DNA of 64,000 bases, taken from contig NZ_JAUSYB010000001.1 in the NCBI RefSeq assembly GCF_030816505.1, forward strand, positions 3,844,001 through 3,908,000, written 5' to 3'. Positions 56,242 through 64,000 of the stretch are shown one piece after another. Under the pieces are notes generated by a model that did not search any database, was not told the DNA's origin, and saw only the letters and a list, made by a program, of their open reading frames with translations. The stretch is from Microbacterium sp. W4I20 (GTDB lineage: Bacteria; Actinomycetota; Actinomycetes; Actinomycetales; Microbacteriaceae). The first letter of the stretch is position 1; each line of letters opens with the position of its first letter. The position numbers were made by a program, and so were the translations under genes.

Positions 56242-57738
56242 ATGGCAAAGAATTCCGGTCGGGTGCAGGGCGAGCAGATGCGCGCCGCCGTCGCTCTCAG
56301 TACAGAAGAATCTGTGACCGCTGCACTGTCGTCGGATGCCGTTGGTGAGGCGATCCGCGAGGACCGCTCCGGAGAGAAATTGAAGCTCCGCGAGAAGCTC
56401 TCCTACGGGGTGGGCGACATCGGGGCGAATCTCATCTTCGCACCGGTGTCAGCGTTTCTCCTCTTCTATCTCACCGACACCGTCGGTGTCGGTGCGGCGA
56501 TCGCCGGCACTCTTCTTCTTTTCGGGCGTGTGCTTGACGGCACGCTCGACCTCATCGTCGGCACGCTCGTCGACAAGACCAGGACACGCTGGGGCAAGGC
56601 GAGACCGTGGATCCTCTTCAGTACGCCGGTGCTGGTGATCTCCTTCGCGCTGCTGTTCAACGTTCCCGCGGGGCTTACAGAGACAGGCAAGGAGATCTAC
56701 GCCTTCATCTTCTACTTCCTGTGCCTCGGCGTCGGGTTCGTCAGCTCCAACCTGGCGTATCACACGCTGCTCTCCGTGATCACGTCCGACTCGAAGACGC
56801 GCGTATCACTGACTGTAATTCGCACGTTCTGCGCAATCTTCACCACCCTCGTGGTGAACTCTTTGACCATTCCTTTGCTGACAGCATTCGGCGGTGGCCA
56901 GGGCGGCTGGACGGCGACGACCCTGATTTACGGCGGCGTCGCCGCGATCACTCTGTTGATCGTCTTCTTCGGCACCAAGGAGCGCGTGAAGAGCACCGTC
57001 ACCGCAGCATCGGGACCGAAGATGCCGCTAGGCAAAATGATTCGCATCCTTTTCCGCAATCCATACTTCTTGCTCGTCTTCGGCTTCTTCCTCCTGCAAT
57101 ACATGGTGCAAGGCACCGCGGGCGTCGGCATCTACTTCGCCTCCGACGTGCTCAACGACCCGTCGCTTTTCGGCCTCCTCAGCATCGCCGGCCTCGCCCC
57201 CCTGCTGCTGGGCATGTGGTTCATGCCCGCCATCATCGGCAGATTCGGAAAGCGAAAGCCGATCCTGTTCGGTACCGGCTTCGTGGTGGTCGGCACGGCC
57301 GTCACTCTCATAGACCCGACCAACGTCACGCTTCTCATCATCGGGAGCCTGATCCGCGCGATCGGCGGGGTACCGAACGCCTCGGCCATGTTCGCTCTCG
57401 TCGCCGACGTCATCGACTACGGCGAGTGGAAGAGTGGCGTTCGACTGGACGGGATGACCTACGCCGCCGCGACCGCGGGCCAGAACTTCGGCGCAGGCCT
57501 CGGCACGGCCCTGGTCGGATGGTTGCTCGCCTTCGGTAACTACGACGGCCTAGCGTCGTCGCAGCCGCAGTCGGCGATCAACGTCGAGATCTTCCTTTAT
57601 CTGGTTCTGCCCGGGATTACGGCGATTTTGATCGGGGTCATCATCTACTTCCTCAATGTGGACAAGAATCTCTCTCAGATGCAGCGTGACCTCGCGGACC
57701 GGCGCGCGAACTCCGCGGTTCCGGCCGAGAAGAACTGA
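56242..57738 (+). CDS. Glycoside-pentoside-hexuronide (GPH) family sugar transporter
   Basis: A 498-aa 12-helix MFS-type cation symporter with GPH signatures such as LSYGVGDIGANLIFAPVSAF, GRVLDGTLDLIVGTLVDKTR and RTRWGKARPWILFSTP. ATG 56242 has AAGGAG seven nt upstream, better than ATG 56224. It imports a glycoside or glucuronide that the GH2 enzyme two genes on could hydrolyse. Confidence 0.92.
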   Translation: MAKNSGRVQGEQMRAAVALSTEESVTAALSSDAVGEAIREDRSGEKLKLREKLSYGVGDIGANLIFAPVSAFLLFYLTDTVGVGAAIAGTLLLFGRVLDGTLDLIVGTLVDKTRTRWGKARPWILFSTPVLVISFALLFNVPAGLTETGKEIYAFIFYFLCLGVGFVSSNLAYHTLLSVITSDSKTRVSLTVIRTFCAIFTTLVVNSLTIPLLTAFGGGQGGWTATTLIYGGVAAITLLIVFFGTKERVKSTVTAASGPKMPLGKMIRILFRNPYFLLVFGFFLLQYMVQGTAGVGIYFASDVLNDPSLFGLLSIAGLAPLLLGMWFMPAIIGRFGKRKPILFGTGFVVVGTAVTLIDPTNVTLLIIGSLIRAIGGVPNASAMFALVADVIDYGEWKSGVRLDGMTYAAATAGQNFGAGLGTALVGWLLAFGNYDGLASSQPQSAINVEIFLYLVLPGITAILIGVIIYFLNVDKNLSQMQRDLADRRANSAVPAEKN

Positions 57739-58739
57739 TGACGACATCCGCGATGCGGTTGGCGTGGGGTGTGGTCGGCACCGGCGACATCTCACGCTCG
57801 ATCAGCTCTGACCTGGCACGGCTCGACACCGCGCGCGTGCTTGCGGTGTGCTCGAGAGACGTCGCAACCGCAGAGGCGTTCGCCGCCGAACAGGGCGTCG
57901 AACGGGCGTACGGCGACATCGACGAGATGCTCCTCGACGATGAACTCGACATCGTGTACATCGGCACTCCGCACGCGACCCACGTGCCGATTGCGTTGGC
58001 CGCGCTCCGTGCAGGCAAGCATGTGCTCATCGAGAAGCCGATCGGCGTGAGCGCGGATGAAGCGCGGGTCATTGCAGAGGCGGCACGCCGATCAGGTCGA
58101 TTCGTGATGGAGGCGATGTGGATGAAATTCGCTCCGGCCTATCGAGAGCTCATCGGCCGCGTTCGGTCCGGAACGATCGGGCAGGTACGCAGCGTTCGGG
58201 CCTCGTTCGGGCTCCCGTTCCACTCCCCGGAGTCGACGCGTCTCTCGGCAGAACGAGCTAGCAGTACCCTTCTGGATCAGGGGGTCTACCCGGTGACTCT
58301 CGCGCTCGATGTTCTCGGAATGCCTCTGGGCATCCGCGCCGAACAGACACTGCGCGACGACGGTGTCGACCTCACCTCCCGTGCGACATTCGAGTACGCC
58401 GACGGGAGGTTCGCAGACCTGGCCGCGTCGATGGTGGAGTACATCGACCCCAGTGCCTCCATCAGTGGTTCGGACGGCTGGGTGGAGATTCCGGCCCCGT
58501 TCTGGGTTACGACCCGCTTCACCACCCATGCGGGCGGTATCGCAGACGCCTTCGGCTCGCCGACGACGACAGCTCTCGAGGCCCAAGGCAACGGATACGT
58601 GCCGATGCTGCGAGCCGTGGGAGAAGCCATCGGGCGCGGATTCTCGGAGCACCCGCTGAACACGCTGGCCGCCTCGATCCAGACATTCTCCGTCCTCGAC
58701 CGTATCCGTTCCGCGGCCCGCACGACCCGCGCCACCTGA
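57738..58739 (+). CDS. Gfo/Idh/MocA-family oxidoreductase
   Basis: A 333-aa NAD(P)-dependent sugar dehydrogenase with an N-terminal Rossmann motif (GVVGTGDISRSISSD), the KHVLIEKPIGVSADEA EKP box with the conserved lysine at about residue 98, and a C-terminal GFO domain (LLDQGVYPVTLALDVLGMPL). ATG 57738 shares one base with the transporter stop (TGATG). It may oxidise or epimerise the released sugar. Confidence 0.92.
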   Translation: MTTSAMRLAWGVVGTGDISRSISSDLARLDTARVLAVCSRDVATAEAFAAEQGVERAYGDIDEMLLDDELDIVYIGTPHATHVPIALAALRAGKHVLIEKPIGVSADEARVIAEAARRSGRFVMEAMWMKFAPAYRELIGRVRSGTIGQVRSVRASFGLPFHSPESTRLSAERASSTLLDQGVYPVTLALDVLGMPLGIRAEQTLRDDGVDLTSRATFEYADGRFADLAASMVEYIDPSASISGSDGWVEIPAPFWVTTRFTTHAGGIADAFGSPTTTALEAQGNGYVPMLRAVGEAIGRGFSEHPLNTLAASIQTFSVLDRIRSAARTTRAT

Positions 58740-58803
58740 ACCAACCCGCTAGGCAGCTGCCGCAGCCACCGCCAGGGGCACCCCCCCGCACTAAGGAGCA
58801 ACA

Positions 58804-61239
58804 ATGACAACCACCTCATTCAACGACGGCTGGAGCGTTCGCGAGAAGACGAGCATCTTCGAAGCCCTCCAGGGCGGTGCCGCCGAAGCGGTCCCCGTTC
58901 GGCTTCCGCACGACGCTCTCATCCACCGGGACCGATCCGGCACCGCCGGGCACACCTCGCACTCGGGCTACTTCCCCAGCTCGACCGTCGAGTACAGCAA
59001 GGCGCTCGACATTCCCGAGGAGTTTCGAAACAAGCGCGTCACGCTGGAGCTGCAGGGAGTCCATCGCGATGCCATGGTCTACGTGAATGAGGTATTCGCC
59101 TCCCAACGTCCGTTCGGATACTCCACCTTCTTCGTGCCTCTCGACGCTTTCCTGAATTACGGCGCATCGAACACGATCCGAGTCGAGTCCCGCAATCACG
59201 AGGACTCCCGCTGGTACACGGGGGTCGGCATGCACCGCGACGCGCTGCTGCACGTCACCGACCTCGTGCACCTCACCCCGACCGGTGTGCAGATCACCAC
59301 ACCCGATATCGACGCGCGCCGTGCGGTCGTCGAAGTCGCGACCGTCGTTCAGAATGAGAGCACTGGCACCGCACAGCGATCGATTTTGACCGTCCTTCGC
59401 GACGCGGGCGGCCATGTCGTCGCCACAGATACCGCACCTGTCACAGTACGCGCCGGTGCGAGCTCCATGACGCGGCAGCGCCTTTACGTGGAGAGCCCGC
59501 AACTGTGGAACGTCGAGAGCCCATCGCTCTATACGGCGGTCAGTACGCTCCTCGACGCGGCGAGTCCGGTCGAGCAGCGCGAGACCATCTTCGGCATCCG
59601 CAGCATTCAGCTCGACCCGGTGGACGGCTTGCGGATCAACGGCACCACCGTGAAACTCCGCGGTGCGTGCATCCACCACGACAACGGCATCCTCGGGGCG
59701 GCCGCCATCGGTCGTGCTGAAGAGCGTCGCGTCGAACTGCTGAAGGAGGCGGGATTCAACGCCATCCGCAGCGCTCACAACCCCCTCAGCCAGGCAATGC
59801 TCGATGCCTGCGACCGGCACGGGATGCTCGTGATGGACGAGACGTTCGACATGTGGACCGTCGGGAAGTCCGCCTTCGACTATGCCCTGTCGTTCCCCGA
59901 ATGGTGGGAGCGCGACGTGGAGGCTGTGGTCGCGAAGGACTTTAACCACCCCTCCGTGATCTTCTACTCCATCGGCAATGAGATCCCTGAGACGGGCAAC
60001 GCGCTCGCATCCGACTGGGGACGCAAGATCGCGGAGAAGATCCGCTCGCTCGACGAGACTCGCTACCTGACCAACAGCATCAACGGCTTCGTCTCCGTGC
60101 TCACCGATGTCGCTGGTCTCATGGCGGCTCAAGGCGGGGGCGGCGCTCCCGCTGGCGTGAATGACGCGGGCGACCTCATGGCCATGATCAACTCCTCCGA
60201 GCTCGTAACCGAGAAGACCGCGGAGTCCTTCGCCATCGTCGACGTCGCCGGCCTCAACTACGGAGACTCCCGCTACGTCACCGACCGCGAGGCATTTCCG
60301 AACCGCATCATCGTCGGCACCGAGACCTTCCCCACCCACATCGACGTGAACTGGCGTCTCGTCGAGGAGAACTCCCATGTCATCGGAGACTTCACGTGGA
60401 CGGGCTGGGACTACCTGGGCGAGACTGGCATCGGCCGGATGCAGTACCTCGCCGAGGACGAAGAAGCTGTCTTCGCCGCTCCCTACCCGTGGATTGCTGC
60501 TTGGTGCGGCGACATCGACATCACAGGATTGCGCCGCCCCGCGTCTTACTACCGAGAGACGGTCTTCGGCCTGCGGCAGCAGCCTTACATCGCGGTGCAG
60601 CGCCCTCAGCACTATGGTGCGCGCCAGCAGGCCAGCCAATGGACGTGGTCTGACGCCATCGCGAGCTGGAGCTGGGATGTCGCCACGGGGTCTCCCGTCA
60701 TCGTCGAGGTCTACAGCGACGCTGACGAGGTCGAGCTGCTCCTGAACGGAGAGAGCATCGGTCGGTCACCCGCCGGACGGGACAACAGCTACCGCGCCAC
60801 CTTCGACGTGCTGTATGCACCGGGAGAGCTCACCGCCGTCGCCCTCACCGGCGGATTTGCAGAGAGCCGCACCAGTCTCCGCACCGCATCCAACGACGTG
60901 CGGCTTCATGTTGCCGCCGACCGCGATCAGCTGGTCGACAACACGTCGGAGCTCAGCTTCGTCACTATCGAACTGCGGGATGAGAACGGCACTCTCGTCA
61001 ATGAGGATGACCGCCTCGTCAAGGTCGATGTCGGCGGCGCGGGAACTTTGCAGGGCCTGGGCAGCGCGCGTCCTGACACCACAGAGAAGTTCGACGCGAA
61101 GGAGCACACCAGCTTCGACGGGCGCCTGTTGGCCATTATCCGTCCGACTGGTGTCGGAGCAATCGTCGTCGATGTGACTGCCGAGGGGCTCGAGCCCGTC
61201 AGCATCACGCTCAATGTGGCCGCCGAGGATAACCACTAG
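58804..61239 (+). CDS. Glycoside hydrolase family 2 (beta-galactosidase-like)
   Basis: An 811-aa multidomain glycosidase: sugar-binding N-domain, Ig-like domain, (beta/alpha)8 catalytic domain and C-terminal Ig/DUF4982-like part. The acid/base is Glu393 in SIGNEIPETG and the nucleophile Glu507 in VGTETFPT, in line with GH2. No signal peptide, so it is cytoplasmic and works on imported glycosides. Upstream is CTAAGGAGCAACA. Exact sugar specificity (galactoside, glucuronide or other) is not visible. Confidence 0.92.
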   Translation: MTTTSFNDGWSVREKTSIFEALQGGAAEAVPVRLPHDALIHRDRSGTAGHTSHSGYFPSSTVEYSKALDIPEEFRNKRVTLELQGVHRDAMVYVNEVFASQRPFGYSTFFVPLDAFLNYGASNTIRVESRNHEDSRWYTGVGMHRDALLHVTDLVHLTPTGVQITTPDIDARRAVVEVATVVQNESTGTAQRSILTVLRDAGGHVVATDTAPVTVRAGASSMTRQRLYVESPQLWNVESPSLYTAVSTLLDAASPVEQRETIFGIRSIQLDPVDGLRINGTTVKLRGACIHHDNGILGAAAIGRAEERRVELLKEAGFNAIRSAHNPLSQAMLDACDRHGMLVMDETFDMWTVGKSAFDYALSFPEWWERDVEAVVAKDFNHPSVIFYSIGNEIPETGNALASDWGRKIAEKIRSLDETRYLTNSINGFVSVLTDVAGLMAAQGGGGAPAGVNDAGDLMAMINSSELVTEKTAESFAIVDVAGLNYGDSRYVTDREAFPNRIIVGTETFPTHIDVNWRLVEENSHVIGDFTWTGWDYLGETGIGRMQYLAEDEEAVFAAPYPWIAAWCGDIDITGLRRPASYYRETVFGLRQQPYIAVQRPQHYGARQQASQWTWSDAIASWSWDVATGSPVIVEVYSDADEVELLLNGESIGRSPAGRDNSYRATFDVLYAPGELTAVALTGGFAESRTSLRTASNDVRLHVAADRDQLVDNTSELSFVTIELRDENGTLVNEDDRLVKVDVGGAGTLQGLGSARPDTTEKFDAKEHTSFDGRLLAIIRPTGVGAIVVDVTAEGLEPVSITLNVAAEDNH

Positions 61240-61264
61240 TCCGACATCTGATTGAGGTTCGGCT

Positions 61265-61411
61265 GGTCGCCCACAGCAGGATCAGCGGGCGACCTTGCAC
61301 GCAGTTGCGTCGGGCGGGTAGACGGCTGTCTGAGCAGTAGCGCGGGCGAGCCTCATCGTTGGCGCAGATAGCGCGCGGCGTCACACGGTCCTACGGCTGG
61401 TGTGACGCCGC
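61265..61411. terminator. Two hairpins after the GH2 gene
   Basis: The first is an 8-bp stem (61265-61272 with 61287-61294) 26 nt after the GH2 stop followed by TT; the second is a perfect 12-bp stem (61375-61386 with 61400-61411, 13-nt loop). Together they probably end the sugar operon. The rest of the gap up to 61448 has no gene. Confidence 0.6.
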
Positions 61412-61448
61412 GGCGCGAATGGCTGACATCTGAGCAGTAGGTGATAAC

Positions 61449-61468
61449 CCTACCAAACGGATGGTAGG
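61449..61468. promoter_or_regulatory. Candidate TetR operator of the SMR efflux operon
   Basis: CCTACCA-N6-TGGTAGG is a 7-bp inverted repeat 8 nt before the tetR ATG, a usual position for autoregulation by a TetR-type repressor. Confidence 0.75.
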
Positions 61469-61476
61469 TTAAAATC

Positions 61477-62004
61477 ATGGCTACTAAAACAGAAATACTC
61501 GATGCTGCACTGGTGGCGTTGCGGCAGGGAGAGATATTGACGCTCGATTCGGTAGCGGCTCATGCCGGGCTGACCAAACCGGGGATTGTGCACCACTTCA
61601 AGACCAAGGGTGCTCTCACGGTCGCAGTTGTCGAACGGTTGATGGATCTATGGGAACTAGATCTGAATGCTCGAGTGGACGACGAAGCGGATGCTCGTGC
61701 CCGGTTGCGGGCCTATGTCGAGTTCGCTTTCACCTCAGACCTCGACCCCAGCGACTTGGCGTTGCTGTCTGACGCTCGGCTGCGCGACAAACTCAACGAA
61801 CTCTGGATCGATCGACTTAGGCCCTGGTTCGGGGAGGACATCACGGCAGACCCCGTGGAGCTCGCGTCGATCCGTGCGGCCCGACTCCTTGCGGACGGAG
61901 CGTGGTTCGACCGCGCGTTGGGAACTGTGGACTTCTCGGAATCGGACCGCTTCGCAATTCTCACAATCGCTCTGGAACTAACCGAAGGGACCACACGATC
62001 ATGA
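61477..62004 (+). CDS. TetR-family regulator of SMR efflux
   Basis: A 175-aa regulator with an N-terminal HTH (EILDAALVALRQGEILTLDS, VAAHAGLTKPGIVHHFKTKG) and a helical ligand domain. It is the first gene of a three-gene operon with the two SMR subunits, coupled by ATGA, and likely responds to the cationic compound they export. No strong ribosome site before its ATG is visible; the operator overlaps the leader. Confidence 0.92.
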   Translation: MATKTEILDAALVALRQGEILTLDSVAAHAGLTKPGIVHHFKTKGALTVAVVERLMDLWELDLNARVDDEADARARLRAYVEFAFTSDLDPSDLALLSDARLRDKLNELWIDRLRPWFGEDITADPVELASIRAARLLADGAWFDRALGTVDFSESDRFAILTIALELTEGTTRS

Positions 62005-62345
62005 AAAAGTGGTTGATTCTTGCCGGGGCGATCGCCCTGGAGGTGACTGCGACGCTCTCGCTCAAAGGGGCGATGGACCTCCCTGCCCTGTATGCCGTCG
62101 TTGTGATCGGATATCTCGGATCCTTCGTAGCGCTCTCTCTCGTTCTTAGAGCGGGTATGGCGCTCGGCGTTACTTATGGAATTTGGGGCGCATCAGGGGT
62201 GATGCTTACGGCCGTCTTGTCGTCGCTGCTGTTCGGTGAGCCACTCACTGCCGTCATGGGCCTTGGAATTGTCCTGATCATCGGCGGAGTGCTCTGCGTC
62301 GAACTTGGCTCACAAGCCGCGCGTCAGAAAAGCACGGTCGCCTAA
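62001..62345 (+). CDS. Small multidrug resistance (SMR) efflux subunit A
   Basis: A 114-aa four-helix membrane protein, MKKWLILAGAIALEVTATLS, with the essential Glu14 of EmrE-type transporters and a later YGIWGASGVMLTAVLSSLLF. Start ATG 62001 overlaps the tetR stop. Two adjacent SMR genes usually make a heterodimeric antiporter of quaternary cations. Confidence 0.92.
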   Translation: MKKWLILAGAIALEVTATLSLKGAMDLPALYAVVVIGYLGSFVALSLVLRAGMALGVTYGIWGASGVMLTAVLSSLLFGEPLTAVMGLGIVLIIGGVLCVELGSQAARQKSTVA

Positions 62346-62665
62346 TGGGCTGGTTGTTTCTGATCGGTGCAATCGCCTTCGAAGTCTTCGCCACAATCTC
62401 GCTCCGGATGGTCTCGACCGGTAAGAAAAAATGGCTCATTGGAGTCGTGATCGGCTACCTCGTCGCATTCGCGATGCTCGTCCTCACCCTGAGCACGGGG
62501 ATGGCACTCGGCGTTGCCTACGGCATCTGGGCCGCAGCTGGCGTTGCGTTGACTGCCGTACTGAGCAGGTTCCTCTTCAAGGAGCCACTCACCCTCATCA
62601 TGTGTGTTGGTGTCGCACTCATCGTTGGAGGAGTGTTGCTCGTCGAAATCGGTGCCGCTCACTAA
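62345..62665 (+). CDS. Small multidrug resistance (SMR) efflux subunit B
   Basis: A 106-aa paralogue with Glu13 (LFLIGAIAFEVFATISLR), YGIWAAAGVALTAVLSRFLF and the ending GVALIVGGVLLVEIGAAH. ATG 62345 shares one base with the stop of subunit A (TAATG). Its last 22 codons and the downstream hairpin are duplicated at 54505-54671. Confidence 0.92.
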   Translation: MGWLFLIGAIAFEVFATISLRMVSTGKKKWLIGVVIGYLVAFAMLVLTLSTGMALGVAYGIWAAAGVALTAVLSRFLFKEPLTLIMCVGVALIVGGVLLVEIGAAH

Positions 62666-62675
62666 CGCGGCGTTA

Positions 62676-62720
62676 GCCGAAGTGCCCGTTGAGGTTTCCC
62701 TCAACGGGCACTTCGGCCTG
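62676..62720 (+). terminator. Terminator after the SMR operon
   Basis: A perfect 19-bp stem (62676-62694 with 62699-62717, TTTC loop) follows the SMR stop by 11 nt. The flanking DNA is shared with the 54581-54622 hairpin. Confidence 0.85.
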
Positions 62721-62815
62721 AGTCATCTTCTAGGGCGGATCCCGCCGCGGGTTTGGTTTTACGCAGGCATTTCGTTCCGAAAGCGGGGACTTTTCGATCC
62801 TGCGTTCCCTTGGGT

Positions 62816-63571
62816 TTACTGTGCCAGGTAGCCACCGTCGACGGGGTAGTGAGAGCCGGTGACGAAGCTTGCAGCATCGCTTGCGAGGAAGGCGATCACG
62901 GCCGCCACCTCGTCGGCCCTACCGAGTCGTCCGATCGGGTGCTTGCTCTCCGTGTATCGAAGCATGTCTGCGTCCATGTTGTCTTCGACGAGGGGCGTGA
63001 GGATGAAGCCAGGGCCGACCGAGTTGATGCGGACACCCTGCGCGGCGTAGTCGAGTGCGGCAGCTTTGGTGAGTCCCAGGACGGCGTGTTTTGAGGTGAT
63101 GTATGCGCTGGACATGGCAACACCGATACTGGAAGCGATCGAGCCGGTGTTGACGATCGCGCCGCCGCCATTCGCGACAAGGGCTGGCAGTTGGGCACGC
63201 ATTCCGTTCATGACCCCGGTGACGTTGACAGCGAGGACTTCGTCCCAGGTCTGCATGGGATAGTCGGCGGCTGCAGCTACCGATCCGCCAATCCCTGCGT
63301 TGTTGATGGCAATGCCGAGAGGCGCGAGCTCGCTGGCCTTGCGCACGGCCTCGAAGGCGTGCTCCGGGTCGGTGACATCTCCGACCAGTCCTACGGCTTT
63401 GCCGCCAGCGGCGATGATCTCATCGACCACGCTATTGAGGAGCGCGGCGTTGATGTCGGTGATAAGGACGGATGCGCCGTTCGCGGCAAGCAAATGAGCA
63501 GTCGCCCGGCCGATGCCGGATGCGCCTCCTGTCACGATTGCGGAACGGTTGGCGACGTCATATGCGGCCAT
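62816..63571 (-). CDS. Short-chain dehydrogenase/reductase (SDR, classical)
   Basis: A 251-aa NAD(P)-dependent oxidoreductase: cofactor motif TGGASGIG (residues about 14-21), NNAG (NAGIGGS), and catalytic SAYITSK (Tyr-x3-Lys), ending with GSHYPVDGGYLAQ as in 3-oxoacyl reductases and glucose or steroid dehydrogenases. It stands beside another SDR at the window edge. Substrate unknown. Confidence 0.92.
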   Translation of the reverse strand: MAAYDVANRSAIVTGGASGIGRATAHLLAANGASVLITDINAALLNSVVDEIIAAGGKAVGLVGDVTDPEHAFEAVRKASELAPLGIAINNAGIGGSVAAAADYPMQTWDEVLAVNVTGVMNGMRAQLPALVANGGGAIVNTGSIASSIGVAMSSAYITSKHAVLGLTKAAALDYAAQGVRINSVGPGFILTPLVEDNMDADMLRYTESKHPIGRLGRADEVAAVIAFLASDAASFVTGSHYPVDGGYLAQ

Positions 63572-63678
63572 GATGTGCTTCTTTCTCTAGGGGTGATTTG
63601 TGCGTCAAATGAAGGTCTGCGTGAAGGAACTGCCCACGATTGTTGGATAGAGGGCGTCTGTTTTTCGGGACTGAGTCG

Positions 63679-64000
63679 TTATACGGGAAACGTGACGCCA
63701 GTGAGTTCCTCGGACACGGACCACAGGCGGCGCTGCGTTGCCAGGTCGTAAGAGGCGGCGCTGGAGGTAACCAGCTGCGGGTGTCCTCGCGTCTCCCGCA
63801 TACGGTCGGGGCCGTAGTACTGGCCGCCGAGCACACTTGCATCAGTTGCGGCACGCAGGGTGGGTAGCGCGCCGTCCGCAGCGCTCTGGGCAAGCAGAGG
63901 CTTGACGGCGGCCGAGGCGACCCGAGCGAGGGCGGGCAAGTTCTGGGTCAGCTCGGTGGACGCGTTGCCCGGGTGCGCGGCGACGGCCACAGTGCTGCCG
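63679..64000 (-). CDS. Short-chain dehydrogenase/reductase, C-terminal part (continues beyond window)
   Basis: The minus-strand frame runs to the window edge; visible residues include VAVAAHPGNASTELTQNLPA, GGQYYGPDRMRETRG and LWSVSEELTG, the C-terminus of SDRs of the retinol dehydrogenase/WW-domain-oxidoreductase-like type. About 107 codons are visible; the cofactor site lies outside. It may be coupled with the SDR at 62816-63571, 107 nt away. Confidence 0.85.
   Translation of the reverse strand, partial: GSTVAVAAHPGNASTELTQNLPALARVASAAVKPLLAQSAADGALPTLRAATDASVLGGQYYGPDRMRETRGHPQLVTSSAASYDLATQRRLWSVSEELTGVTFPV

Noticed and set aside
58816..60639. Long minus-strand frame opposite the GH2 gene
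   Set aside because: No domain and no ribosome site; the GH2 frame is clearly coding.

Overview
The window is high-GC DNA with dense operons, 1- and 4-nt start/stop overlaps (ATGA, GTGA, TGATG) and strong GGAGG-type ribosome sites. Gene content (class Ib nrdHIEF, DUF4913, DUF2637, DUF6112 and SCO6880-type transfer proteins, dipeptide-type ABC importers, LacI/GPH/GH2 sugar operons) points to an actinobacterium, most likely of the Microbacterium type (Microbacteriaceae). I saw no rRNA, tRNA or CRISPR array.

Layout. 1-4402: chromosomal genes on the minus strand: an Lrp/AsnC regulator (cut by the window edge), an acyl-CoA dehydrogenase with an alpha/beta hydrolase, and a PfkB sugar kinase with an MFS transporter. 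4403-8637: nrdHIEF, the class Ib ribonucleotide reductase operon, with a candidate tandem NrdR box upstream. nrdF carries an apparent 1-nt insertion near 8498.

8626-38624: an integrated conjugative element of about 29.8 kb, bounded by an imperfect direct repeat of about 160 bp at the 3' end of nrdF and its terminator. From left to right it holds a tyrosine integrase with candidate arm sites, an excisionase-like protein, an 808-aa orphan with a HEPN-like RNGLLH motif, and a long minus-strand operon. That operon is transcribed from ArdC-like protease through prim-pol, DUF2637, ParB, TcpC-like protein, a wall hydrolase (apparently frameshifted), two DUF6112 proteins, a VirB6-like protein, SCO6880, a VirB4-like ATPase, a coupling protein and SSB to DUF4913. 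Its divergent partner is a plus-strand operon, XRE regulator - ImmA/IrrE protease - 7TM protein - membrane-anchored alpha/beta hydrolase, read from an intergenic region with four TTGAGCATGCTCAA-like operators. A MobF relaxase-helicase, a res-like array with a resolvase fragment, and attR close the element. The likely logic is that the XRE repressor holds both operons off and the ImmA/IrrE partner, perhaps fed by the membrane protein and hydrolase, relieves repression.

38765-54431: accessory catabolism. An amidohydrolase - PucR regulator - FAD amine oxidase operon is followed by an alpha/beta hydrolase. Then comes a flavin monooxygenase/flavin reductase pair with a TetR regulator, a CocE-type esterase and a complete DppABCDF-type importer. 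Shared GATAC-WR-TAAC sites suggest that the TetR protein links the reductase and esterase promoters.

54505-62766: an 8.1-kb segment flanked by two copies of the 3' end of an SMR efflux gene plus terminator. It holds a LacI-controlled glycoside operon (GPH transporter, Gfo/Idh/MocA dehydrogenase, GH2 beta-galactosidase) and a TetR-SMR-SMR efflux operon. 62816-64000: two short-chain dehydrogenases, the second cut by the window edge.
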